This document shows, piece after piece, positions 11,359 through 21,199 of a stretch of 64,000 bases of DNA. Each line of letters begins with the position of its first letter. The first letter of the stretch is position 1. This DNA is from Metaphire vulgaris (taxonomy: Eukaryota; Annelida; Clitellata; Crassiclitellata; Megascolecidae): positions 24,729,908 to 24,793,907 of the forward strand of contig CM030832.1 in the NCBI GenBank assembly GCA_018105865.1, written 5' to 3'. Below the pieces are notes generated by a model, which worked only from the letters and a program-made list of their open reading frames with translations, did no database searches and was not told where the DNA came from. The translations under genes were made by a program, and so were the position numbers.

Positions 11359-13173
11359 AGTAGAGCTGGGTCGATTACGATTATTTTTTCCGATTACGAT
11401 TACGATTATTTTCGATTATTTTTCACGAATACGATTTCGATTACGATTACCGTTTTTTAAATAATCGCGATTTCGATTTCGATTATTTCACAGTACCTTT
11501 AAAAACTGGCTTTCCCGCCATATTTTACAGTATTCGGCAATCCTCTGTGTATCGATGTTCAGTTGGTCTTCAACAGGGATATTCTACACCCCTAACAACC
11601 TCCAAGGCTCCAACACCCCAAATTTGAGGTCGACACCCCCTAAAATTTGGTGATATGACAATGATATGCATACAGAATGCATATTGATTTATTTATTTAT
11701 TTATTTATTGACAATTTATATAGCGCAGTAGAAAAGGCTAAGGCCTACAACAAGAGCGCTTAACACAGTTCATATCCAATATTAAATAAATATGTCTTCA
11801 AATTTCTAATGAAAAGTCCAGCTGAGACTGCTCTAGTCACATTGTCTGGAAGAGAGTTCCATAGGCGGGATTCCCCGCGCGAATGATCTTTCCCCAAACT
11901 TAGGGTCTTGGACGGGGAGGGACCAACAACTGCACTCTCCGACTGGACCTAAGAACCGATCTCCTCTCGATCACAGTCGATCTTCGTACAAGCACAGTTC
12001 GATAATCAGGACAGAGTGGATCGTGTAAAGCCCGAAACGTAAGCCAACAGCGCTTGTAGACAATGCGCTGTGGAACACGGATCCAGTGGAGTCGATCTCT
12101 AAGGAGAGGAGTGATTAGCCCTGAACACCCCCCAAACAGGCCCATTCAGAGGGGGGATGGCCATTCGGCCTGGGCCTCCATCATTTTGGGGCCTCCCTTT
12201 GTTTCCTTGTCTAGAATTATGGGAGAGCTAGAAAGCTAGATAGCTACTACTAGAAGGGGCCTCAAAATTGGTGATTACCTTTTTTCGCTTGTCAAAATTT
12301 TAATTGTTGGGAAGGCTAGGAGAGGCCTCGAAATTCCAACTGGCCTGGACCTCCTTCAGCCTCTGAAGAGGCCTGCCCCCAAATGGAGAAATAGACCCCA
12401 CAACTTTATCCTTGGATGACTTTTTTGCTTGTCAGCCTTTTTCGGTAGAGACTTCCAAATTTCGACACTCCCAGATTTTTCCGACACCCCAAATTCACAA
12501 TCCTACAATCCTAGAAATAAACACACCCCAGATTTTCCCGACACCCCACCCCAATTCACAATCCTAGAAATAACCCTGGTCTTCAATCTTCTTAAAGGAT
12601 CAAGCCTGGGTGGCAAGACCGATATCGTCAGCGTATCCAAACTTCCTACTGATGGTATCAGGTAGGTTTGTCGTTTGTAGGCCTATAGGCCTACAAATTG
12701 AATAACGTGGGGGCTAGAACTGGACCCTATGGTATACCGTTTCGCTGACGTCTCCAGGAGCTGACATCTCCCAAGTGAACTTAGAAGTTCAGAACCGTCT
12801 GTCAGAGATGAGTAATTCCACAAGTTGACAGAACCAGGGTGGCAAGTTGAGCGAGAGTTTGTACATTAAACCCACCTGACACACCGTATCGAAAGCTGCT
12901 GTCAAACCCAGAAAGATGGTACCTGTCTTTAGACGCTGTTGAATCCATTTTCAATGAAAATCTTATAATCAACGGTAAATTGATCTTTCATTGAATCGGA
13001 AATATTGTATAATATCACTTACGGGAATAATCGAAAATTAATCGCGATTTCGATTATTTTTTCGACGATTATCGATTATTTCGATTTATTTAATAATCGT
13101 GTCGATTTCGATTACGATTATTTCAAAAATCGCGATTTCGATTTCGATTTCGATTAATCGACCCACCCCTACT
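11359..13173. mobile_element. 1.8-kb element with CGATT-rich ends, copy B
   Basis: Nearly identical to 2885-4752 over its whole length, with the same ends AGTAGAGCTGGGTCGATTA and ACCCACCCCTACT. It lacks the extra segment present near 3970. The embedded minus-strand LINE tail (LRDRLHWIRVPQRIVYKRCW at about 12100-11990) shows that an older LINE 3' end became part of the element before it spread. Confidence 0.72.
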
Positions 13174-13179
13174 GGTAAC

Positions 13180-13450
13180 CCTAGCAGAGGATGGGTCCAA
13201 GAAAGAACAAAATTAGTGCAAGGGTTGTGGACAAAATTTATAGAATCGTTTAGACGAGGTGGGAGTGAAAGTTGAAACGGATTCAAAGGCTATCTCGGAA
13301 AACTAGGTTATTGAATGCAGATAGTTACATCAGTGGTTTTCACACGAGCTTACTTAGCCTCCTAAACCACTTAAAATCACATTATTACTAAAGAAAATTA
13401 AAACTCATGCAATTGGCGGAAATATTCTAAAGGGCAAACTTTTGACTCGA
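13180..13450 (+). mobile_element. Remnant of a LINE 3' end
   Basis: Words such as AACGGATTCAAAGGCTATCT, GAAAACTAG and ACCACTTAAAATCACA are seen again, inverted, at 15330-15480 and partly at 53510. On the best frame this resembles the NGFKGxLxKL tail of CR1-like proteins. Degenerate. Confidence 0.45.
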
Positions 13451-13499
13451 CATCATCCTCAACTAATTGAATTGGCTTCATGAAAGTGCATTGATAGCT

Positions 13500-13553
13500 A
13501 ATGTATCAATCAAATGAAATAAAGGGCCCTTTATTTCATTTGATTGATACATT
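13500..13553. repeat. 54-bp perfect palindrome
   Basis: Left arm 13500-13526 and right arm 13527-13553 are exact reverse complements with no spacer, centred on GGGCCC. The arm reads AATGTATCAATCAAATGAAA then TAAAGGG. A single-arm relative without the palindrome lies at about 30327. Confidence 0.9.
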
Positions 13554-13634
13554 TTTGATACAATTGTGATACATTGTGATGCATTTTGATACATTTTGAC
13601 ACATTTGATACATTTTGATACATTTTGATACAAT
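13554..13634 (+). repeat. Tandem repeat of TTTTGATACA
   Basis: About eight imperfect 10-base units directly after the palindrome, which itself ends in GATACATT, so the array may have grown from its edge. Confidence 0.8.
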
Positions 13635-13762
13635 GTTCAACAATATTAATACCATTTCACCATTAGTGCAGGTTGCGTGAATAATGCAAAAGTGCGAAAA
13701 TCTGTTTTCAATTGATTTAATAATTAATTTAATATTTTTCAAAGAGAAAAGTAAACGATTTT

Positions 13763-14010
13763 GTACTAGGCAAACGTGATAAGAAATGAATATTTAATCA
13801 TAGATATCAGCTGTAGCTGCAAAGCAGCGGGATACAGTGTAGGATACGGATGCAGTATTGCATTTGCATATTGACGCGGAAGACATTCGATTGTTCAGTC
13901 AGCCTCTACCATCGTCAGCAATTGTGTTGCGTTTCAGGTTACAAGACTCATCGCAGAGCTGTGGCAGATACAATGTTGATCAATGCTATATTGTGTGTTA
14001 AATCGTGCGT
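13763..14010 (+). promoter_or_regulatory. Conserved upstream block of lectin copy 2
   Basis: Matches blocks upstream of copy 3 (32312) and copy 4 (49885). Shared pieces include TGATAAGAAATGAATATTT, GATATCAGCTG with CAGCTG at 13808, CTGCAAAGCAGCGGGA, the octamer ATTTGCAT at 13862, and further on GTTGCGTTTCAGG and CAAGACTCAT. It starts about 550 bases before the ATG. Promoter, first non-coding exon or enhancer are all possible. What is seen is only that it stayed recognisable while neighbouring DNA was broken by insertions. Confidence 0.5.
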
Positions 14011-14290
14011 AGTTGTAATAGTAGGCTAAATAGCTATAGTAAATAGCTGCTTTGGCGCTATCTCTAAATGTTAAAAGCTTATATTTGTAGCAAATGCAAA
14101 AACGCTAAAATGATTGTTTAAAAATATGGATATCTTGTCTAATTTAACATCTAGCAATACTGATCGTTCTTCCATGTTACCGTTGCATCAAAGTTCCCAT
14201 CTTGAAAATTATCGAAACAACCACAGTTTCTCTAAGTTTTAAGTAATGTCCTGTTCGATACCATTCAGTGTTAGATTCAGTTGGTGACCG

Positions 14291-14308
14291 ATGAGACTCA
14301 ACTGGTGA
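14291..14308 (+). other. Short upstream ORF in the copy 2 leader
   Basis: ATG AGA CTC AAC TGG TGA lies three bases before the lectin ATG. It exists because the stretch TTGGTGACCGATGA is nearly repeated as CTGGTGACAGATGA. Copies 3 and 4 have only one unit and no such ATG. It would matter only if transcription starts upstream of 14291. Confidence 0.4.
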
Positions 14309-14311
14309 CAG

Positions 14312-14414
14312 ATGAAGTCGTTCATTGTGCTGCTGATTCTTTTCTGTCTCTGCCAAGGGCAGCCAAAGCCTACTACGAAGCGACCTTCGAAGCCTTCTAC
14401 GAAGCCCCCAAAAG
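14312..14414 (+). CDS. Lectin copy 2, exon 1 (signal peptide and Pro/Lys/Thr stalk)
   Basis: Start of the only complete lectin gene in the window. ATG at 14312 opens MKSFIVLLILFCLCQGQ, a clear signal peptide, followed by a stalk rich in Pro, Lys and Thr (PKPTTKRPSKPSTKPPK). The exon is 103 bases, ends AAAG before GTAAAA, and leaves in phase 1, matching the acceptor of exon 2. The same ATG and signal sequence occur in copies 3 and 4, which supports the start. The joined exons (14312-14414, 14665-14836, 18872-19116, 20901-21086, 26187-26470) stay open and give about 330 residues with two CTLDs, secreted. A role in pathogen or glycan recognition is only an inference from the family. Confidence 0.9.
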
Positions 14415-14664
14415 GTAAAAGAGCTGTAAATTGATGGGCTTCCTGTGTACTATCTTCGCCGCTGATTTGGCTCCGATTAAGAGTTAAAGACAGTCATAAA
14501 TAACAAAATATTAGTTGGCAGCCCCTAGAAACTGTACGTAGCTGTAACTTTGAATAAATAAATGACCTATAACACAGTGTTACATCATTACACGAAGCAG
14601 TGTGCTGCCTTGAAATTGAATCAAGAGGATTACGATATTTAATATATATTTTATATCCATATAG

Positions 14665-14836
14665 ACACCGGTTGTCCCAAGGGATGGAATATGCTTCGTG
14701 ACACTGGTCACTGTTTCCACGTCAGTGGTAATAGTGACACCTACGAAAAGGCCCGGAAATCTTGTGAGTCACGGAAATCGCAATTGGTTACACCCATTGC
14801 ATGTGGCAAACAAATTGACTTGCCCGAACTACAACG
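14665..14836 (+). CDS. Lectin copy 2, exon 2 (N-terminal half of CTLD1)
   Basis: First half of CTLD1. The AG acceptor is at 14663-14664 and the donor is CG/GTATGT. The length is 2 + 168 + 2 bases, entering in phase 1 and leaving in phase 2. The peptide reads DTGCPKGWNMLRDTGHCFHV, then TYEKARKSCESRKSQLV and a helix up to LPELQR. CPxGW, the paired CF, and the YxxAxxSC helix are the standard start of a long-form CTLD. It corresponds closely to the exons at 39662 and 54954. Confidence 0.9.
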
Positions 14837-15399
14837 GTATGTGTTTTTCTTCTAAATAGGCCTACGTTTATTACAATGTTACAATTATTAATAATGGGTA
14901 GCAAAGCCTCACACTGCGAGGGAAATTGCATTTCGAAGGACATTCAGTCTTTCACTGATGGCATGCATTAATTGAATAGGTTTAAAAATGTACGAAAATG
15001 AGGATATAGCTGTCACAATACTGTATATTGCGACTGAACACCATCTTTATAATGTGTTCTGACGCAGCCAAAAGGGGCAGCTAAAACACATTGGAATAAA
15101 AAAGAGAACTATTGTGAGTAATCAAGAAGCTATACAAGATTATTATGATAATTCAACGCTCGTATAATACACAGGACATATAATCTATTTCGAAAGAAAA
15201 GCATAAAACTTTATAAGGCGACTAAAGCAGAAAACCAAGAACGTCAGATAATTTCAAAGATTATGCAATGAAGATAGGCAAAAGCATAATAGGGCCTAAT
15301 AGGCTAATTATGTGATTTTAAGTGGTTTAGGGGTCTAAAACTCTAAGTAAACATGTGCTAAAATCACAGTAGTGAGTCTCCACAATCAGTGATCTAGTT
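14837..15399. other. Intron 2 of copy 2, first part
   Basis: Homologous to 39843-40260 in copy 3 (shared GGCATGCATTAATTGAATA and AACATCTTTAC-type words). No gene or element end seen. Confidence 0.5.
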
Positions 15400-15560
15400 T
15401 TCTGAGAGAGCCCTTGAATCCGTTTACTGTTCCAGCTGTGTCAATCCCTCCTCGTCCAAACTGTTCCATTTCTCCAAAAGCCTTGTACAATGAAATTTAT
15501 TTCTTGATCCCACCATCTGTGCTTAAACAATTACGTTTGTGGCCTCTTGTGCTGATATAC
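15400..15560 (-). mobile_element. CR1-like LINE tail, minus strand
   Basis: On the minus strand: RGHKRKLFKH-like sequence, then WDQEINFIVQGF, then NGFKGSLRKLDH after small gaps, the typical C-terminus of CR1-type proteins. Broken by stops. Confidence 0.5.
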
Positions 15561-15984
15561 TGTAGTGAGCCAATGTAAAGAATCGATTGTATGGCACATC
15601 TATATTATGGATTGGCCACGTTATATTGCCTTAAATGAGTTTTCGACGAGCTGCAAAATACTCAATAATTAAATGTAAAAGTAATCTGATACATTTAATT
15701 TACACCATAGATTGCTTCTTGCGTGCACACTAGAACCTATTAGAGGGGAGCGATGCGAGACAGTATTTGTTTAGAGCTGGGATGAAATTCTCCGAAGTAG
15801 AAGACTACATTGGTTTTGACACGTGACAAGAATGGGGATAGAAAGACTGCCTTTGAGATTTCTGCACTGTAATGTTGTAGGAAATACAAGTAGAGGAAGA
15901 CTAGCTAACATAAAAGAAGAAGATGTAGGAAAACAAAAGCTGAACTTAGAAGAAGCACCAAGCATGACAATAGACAGGGTGATG

Positions 15985-16186
15985 GAAAATAAAGAGGAGA
16001 AGATGAAGAAGAAAAAGAAGAAGAAGGAGGAGAAGAATAAGAAGAAAAAGGAGAATAAGAAGAATGAGAATGAGAAGAAAGAGGAAGAAGAAGAAGAAGA
16101 AGAAGAAGAAGAAGAAGAATAAGAAGAAAAGAAGGAGAATGAGAAGGAGGAAAAGAAGAAGAAGAAGAAGAGAAGAAGAATAAGAG
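15985..16186 (+). repeat. Polypurine GAA/GAG tract
   Basis: About 200 bases almost wholly A and G (AAGAAGAAGGAGGAGAAG and similar), with a few T. The Lys/Glu-rich frame across it is low complexity, not a gene. It lies in intron 2 of lectin copy 2. Confidence 0.9.
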
Positions 16187-16239
16187 ACTGGATATGTCAG
16201 GTCGGCTGAATTATCTGATTAGACAGTTTCAATTGCTTT

Positions 16240-16543
16240 AAACCATATGAAATATGGAACAAAGACGAACAAAGGCTGCTATGAAGAAGATCAAAACCAG
16301 AAAATCATCAATATTTGGACACATCTGCAGAATGAGGGATGAAAGACTAATAAAGACAGTGATTATGGGAAGATCAGATGGCATGCGAAAAAGAGGAAGA
16401 CCAAAGAGAAGATGGATCGATGATATTCTTGAATGGACTGGGCTCAACACCCAAAATGCCATACACATGGCCAAAGAAAGAAAAGGGCCATGAACGAGCA
16501 CTTCTACACCGTTGGCTCCGACGGTCCTTATGGACTATGGAGA

Positions 16544-16592
<49 letters not shown>

Positions 16593-16593
16593 C
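16240..16593 (+). mobile_element. LINE C-terminal fragment with GAT tail
   Basis: Reads SSIFGHICRMRDERLIKTVI, then MGRSDGMRKRGRPKRRWIDD, ILEWTGLNT, typical of the C-terminus of RTE-like LINE proteins. Ends in about 16 GAT units, the usual 3' microsatellite of this family. Confidence 0.75.
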
Positions 16594-16723
16594 TATGAAA
16601 TATGCCCTCAATGAAACTTTGATGACGTTTAGCACATAAATTATGTTGCAGTAACAAAGTATCAAAATCAAGCAACTTAACTTACCAAATGGATTATGAT
16701 TTTATGACGAAGCGATCGGAGCA

Positions 16724-16726
<3 letters not shown>

Positions 16727-16800
<74 letters not shown>
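16727..16800. repeat. AAT run followed by ATT run
   Basis: About nine AAT units turn directly into about 14 ATT units, which makes a long AT-only inverted repeat. Confidence 0.9.
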
Positions 16801-16803
<3 letters not shown>

Positions 16804-16984
16804 TCTATCGCGCCCTTTTAGCGATGATAAGCCGAACATGCAGCTGAGAGGAAAACGGAAAAGTATCAACAACTGTTTTCGTCTTATCGCTTCGCATTAC
16901 TCTGGCTCTGTAGACGATGGGATCAACAGCCAGGAAGGACTTCACTTCTTAAAGGACATTGGCGGTATCCTAGCTCAACAATCG

Positions 16985-17520
16985 GGAAATGAAAGAGAAC
17001 CAGTCAATTAGTTTTGGTTTTATGTCCCAGAAAAAGGCATCCTGCTGGTTTGTCAATCCTGACAAGACATTCAAAGCTCAGTTTCACCTTCCATCTTCCA
17101 TTGAAAAGACCTGTGTGGTGCATCTGCTTATGCAATGCCTAGACTAATGCAATGTGCTCTTGGCTGGGCTACAGAGGCAACTTACTGACAGACTGTATTC
17201 AAAACAGCAGCACATCTTGTCTAACAAGATAGAATATCAGATCATGTGACACTACTTCTGTATGAACTTCACTGGCTTTGGGTTTCACAGCGGATTGAGT
17301 ACAAATTGACTATGCTTGCCTATCGGTGTCTTCATGGGTTGGCGCCATCGTAACTGTCGGTTGATTTCTGCAAGGCAATTGGTGACCACATGTCTCCGGT
17401 GGCAGCTGTCAACGTCTGGAATAGTCTAGTTGCGAACCTGATTATGGTCCCTAAGAACGCGTCTCTCGATCTATCTTTCCCAGAATGGCTATGATCCAGC
17501 TTTCAGCAAGGGTTAACTTA
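16985..17520 (+). mobile_element. Decayed LINE in intron 2 of copy 2, shared with copy 3
   Basis: Fragments such as CNVLLAGLQRQLTDRL, HHILSNKI-like and AYRCLHGLAP in different frames show the C-terminal part of a CR1/L2-like protein. The same sequence is at 40490-41060 in intron 2 of copy 3, so the LINE was there before the unit was duplicated. Confidence 0.65.
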
Positions 17521-18871
17521 TCTCAAGGCACGTGTCGTTCGTCCTAGCTTTTTGGCTAGGAAGTCTTCCGTGGTAAATGAAATTGTACTTTGTACCTCAA
17601 CCCCTTCTGTGTTCTATGACTATTGGCTTTCCTGGTACCAGTTTCCTGCCTTAAGTCCCCTCTAACAATATCTTTTCGCTCTTTCCAACCTCATATGTGT
17701 GGTGTACCACAACGTTCTCCGATACACCGCACTGTAGGCCTACACTTCTCTTCCGAACCCTCTTACCTTATGTGCTTGGTACCTTTCCGTACCCTTCGTG
17801 CACATCAACTCCCCGTGCACTTGGAATTTCCTGTACCTTGTGTACCTTAACTTAGCACTTCCTAGAACAGTGTGCCTCATGTCCCAGCACTTCTATGTAG
17901 CCCGTGTATCTGATGCGCCGTGTACTCTAACTCAATACTTCGTGCAACCGTGTACCCTATGTACCGTGTACCTTAACTCAATTCTACTGCTAAGTTACCG
18001 TGTGAACCTACTACCTTAACTTCTCCACTTCGAAATTGAAAACTGTAAACATTGCAAATTTGTAAATTGAATTTATTTTCTGTAGGCCTGTATAGTATTC
18101 AAAATGTCAGATGTTGTTTAAGGCATGGGTAGGCCTTATCACGCCATTGCTGGGTGTCCTTTATCGCATTACACATCAGAAGAAGAATCACAGATGTGTA
18201 CCTCATGCAGTATATGTGCTCACTGCTCAGATTTTTTTAGACTCAACGACATAATGACGAGAATTGAATATTTAGAAAATCCGGAATTTAAACAACGCAT
18301 ACGATATAGCTTTTACCAAATCACATAAACTAAGTTTATTAATATTAATTAATTATTTCTATTATCGTTTTAATTATTGAATGCCTTAATTTAACGCTGA
18401 TCAACACCCGGGTGATACTTTACGATTATCAAAATCATATTTTCTTTGCTTTAGCAGTTGAACGTTAACTTAAAAGGTCTAATCGTCCCTGGATATTTCA
18501 TTTGAATTATCGGAATCATTTTGTCATTAAATAATTTCGTTTTGTTTACTCCTACATGATATTCATTGCATACATCAGTTAACAATTATTGCAAAGAAAG
18601 TTGATACATTTCTCGTAGGCCTACTTGTGTGCATAAAGGCGACATATCAACTAACCGCTGAATGATGATCAACAATGAAGCGGTCAGAGAGAATAAAGAG
18701 CATCTTGTTTCACAATCGCAGTAATAGTCCCCTCATAGCCCTGCTTTTGTTAACGCTGAAGAACTTAAAAGGACTTTACGATGCGCAAATTTAAGAGAAC
18801 CCGCAAAACTATTTTTCTGTCGTAGACTTTAGGAGAGTTGAAACACTGAGATACTGTGAATTATGTTGCAG
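17521..18871. other. Intron 2 of copy 2, last part
   Basis: 17620-18010 (many GTACC and GTGTAC words) matches 40980-41600 of copy 3 apart from a MITE present only there. 18060-18870 matches 42650-43340. No coding sequence seen apart from LINE debris. Confidence 0.5.
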
Positions 18872-19116
18872 TGGCAAATGCGGTGCAGGACAGAACTGTG
18901 AGGAATTCTGGATCGGTATTGATAATTTAAAAGGAGACAAATGGAAAACTTCTAACGGCTTCGAAATTGACAAGAATCGTAAATGTCAACAGTGGGCCAA
19001 AAACTTCCCAAAAGAAAACAAAGGCAACTGCGCTATCATGAGTTATAAAGAAAACAAGAAGAAAGGAGTATGGAAAAACATCAATTGCAACAAAAAATTT
19101 AAATACGCCTGCATAA
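18872..19116 (+). CDS. Lectin copy 2, exon 3 (C-terminal half of CTLD1)
   Basis: Completes CTLD1. The acceptor is TTGCAG and the donor GTAAGT. The length is 1 + 243 + 1 bases, phases 2 to 1. The peptide has GKCGAGQNC, then EEFWIGIDNLKGDKW, then GFEIDKNRKCQQWAKNFP, then NCAIMSYK, then GVWKNINC and ends KYAC. WIG and the last three cysteines mark a CTLD. The WND position is WKN, so canonical calcium-site residues are incomplete. It is lysine-rich. A hAT-like MITE sits 38 bases after the donor. Confidence 0.9.
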
Positions 19117-19154
19117 GTAAGTATGTTGCTTTCATCAGATTGAACTCCTTCAAT

Positions 19155-19342
19155 CAGTGTTTATTCTAGCCACCTTGACATTGGGGGGATTTTGAAATGT
19201 TTGGGGGGACAAGGTCTGAGTCTCCACACTTTTAGTTTGGGGGGTGGAATTTCCATCCCCAGCCAACATATAACAAATTGTGGGAGAATTTTAAAACTTT
19301 GGGAAGGGAAATTCCCCCAGAGAAGGCCTAGAATAAACACTG
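19155..19342. mobile_element. hAT-like MITE, 188 bp, exact target duplication
   Basis: Starts CAGTGTTTATTCTAG and ends CTAGAATAAACACTG, perfect 15-bp inverted repeats. It is flanked on both sides by CCTTCAAT. Copy 3 has the empty site (CTCCTTCGATGTTAAACAG at about 43630). Confidence 0.92.
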
Positions 19343-20060
19343 CCTTCAATACTAAACAGATAGGCATATCTAAACATCATCACTGTGTAAGTTTTCATGC
19401 TTGTAATTGTTCATGCTTGAAACGTAATTGCAAGAAGTGAATGGGAAGTTTCATGGCAGACCGAATAGTCGTACGGATTCTCGTGACTGAAGTCGTTATT
19501 TATTGCTGAAATTCCGCTGTCTTCCGCTGTTTAGGTTCAATTGCAATGTTATGTTTCAAAATATTTTGAGGTATTTTTAAAAATGCATAGTGATAAGTAA
19601 TGAGGGAAATAATTCGTTTGTTACGCTCTACGGATCCATTCCTTCAGTAGTTGGTAGCGTTACCAGACGCAAAACTGCAGAGCTGCAAGAGAGCGGTAGA
19701 AATCAACGCAAATAAAAGCGGTAGAAATGTCGCAAATACTGTAGTTAACATCCGAGTAGTCGCATGATATTTATGATTATTTTAGAAGGAAAGCATTTAG
19801 CAAATATTAAGACGCGATAATGGCACCGATGGTCCATTTTACGGAGAACGCATAAAACAGAACTAACTTCGGCGTTGAATAAATTTATGCGCAATTTGTC
19901 AACTGATGAAATCATCAATTAGCCAATTTGTTGAATTTTAAGTTAATCCATATAAATTGAAAAGATTTTACTTAGTTACTTGCTTAGCCAACACTTTATG
20001 TTATGATAATAAAATGGACAAACACCTACAACAAGGAATGAAATACACAATTCCCAAGTT
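19343..20060. other. Intron 3 of copy 2
   Basis: Homologous in part to 43625-44560 of copy 3. No gene seen. Confidence 0.5.
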
Positions 20061-20190
20061 TTGTGTGATCTTTCCGGCTTGACCTGGTTCTAATTCAATT
20101 TGGATTTGGTGCACCATCAGATGATGTCTTTGGCATTATGATAGTGGCGCCATAGAAGTTAATTGATTAGTTGATTGATTGATTTGACAG
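20060..20190 (+). mobile_element. SINE-like repeat with GATT tail
   Basis: TTCCGGCTTGACCTGGTTCT, then TTGGTGCACCATC, GTGGCGCCATAGAAGTTAA and a GATT-repeat tail. A reverse copy lies at 7722-7890. Confidence 0.5.
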
Positions 20191-20324
20191 ATTGATTGGA
20201 CAATTGAATGGATGGGTGGAATAAGGAGGTAACCATATCCGACCCCGAACGGTTTGAGTATCAATAACAATAAGAGGGGTAACTGCATTTACTTCCATAT
20301 TTCTCGGACCCTTTAGCCACTATT

Positions 20325-20353
20325 CCCGTCATTTTTGACGGGTTAACAGCTAG
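20325..20353 (+). mobile_element. Helitron 3' terminus
   Basis: Stem-loop CCCGTCATTTTTGACGGG, then TTAACAG and CTAG, followed by a host T. A hairpin just before CTAG is the mark of a Helitron 3' end. The same end in reverse orientation is at 44585. The 5' end was not found. Confidence 0.6.
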
Positions 20354-20900
20354 TTGTATTATAAATAATAATTTGCATTTTACAAAAAAACTAAACCTGA
20401 TGACATATTTTGAAGGTCGTATTCTATTTCAGCACATAAAGATTAATAAGAAATTACTAATTTTATTTCTCTTACATAACTTTTAAAAAATTTGTTGTCC
20501 GGTGAGATTAGCGAAAATATTCTTCAGTAAAATGTCTCTTTAAATGCTTTCAACTACGAATTCAGTGGGTTTTGATTATGTTTCACACCGTGATTTTCAA
20601 CATGGGAAAAATTCTAACAAATCACCTATTAAAATCCACCCAATAACTAATAGTAATTATAAAGACGACGAAACAATAATACGATTGAAAACATCAGCAA
20701 CGTGCATACAGTGTACAGTACATTGCTGTCAATGCTTTCCCAATAAATTTTTATTTAGATTGCATTTGCATATGAACAGTCAGGGCCTAACAATCGGCAA
20801 TGAATCTGCCCTAATGATACAGCAGGCTACACGGTGCAAAGTAGAAAGTTACAAATAGCCACTACAATAATAATTTTCTAAATAATTGACTTGTTTGCAG

Positions 20901-21086
20901 AATGTCCTATCGATTTTGACTATGTGCCGGAAATCAATCAATGTCTCATTTTCAATCCGAAACTCGCGAATTGGAGCGTGGCTCGAGAGAGCTGTGCAAA
21001 ATTCAAGAAAGGAGTACAGCTGCTGACAATACGCGATCAGACGAAACAGGACGCAGTCGCAAGATATGTTAAGTCTGTAATGACCA
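20901..21086 (+). CDS. Lectin copy 2, exon 4 (N-terminal half of CTLD2)
   Basis: 186 bases, phase 1 to 1, acceptor TTTGCAG and donor GTAAGC. The peptide begins KCPIDFDYVPEINQCLIFN and continues WSVARESCAKFKKGVQLLTI and a helix to YVKSVMT. It is the counterpart of the exons at 6298 and 45597. The following intron of about 5.1 kb holds nested LINEs, TA repeats and a DNA transposon remnant. Confidence 0.9.
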
Positions 21087-21199
21087 GTAAGCAATTTGAA
21101 GTCACCTCTAGACTAAGCGGTTGCATACGTTTTAATTTATAAACATTCCACATATTCACTTAGCCATTTTGAACTCGCATGGTGGTAGGTCAACTGACG

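Noticed and set aside
16023..16122. Lys/Glu-rich open frame
   Set aside because: Low-complexity polypurine tract; no domain, start context or conservation.
20544..20858. Open frame of 104 residues just before exon 4 of copy 2
   Set aside because: No match with the other copies at this place, no splice logic and no motif; intron sequence.
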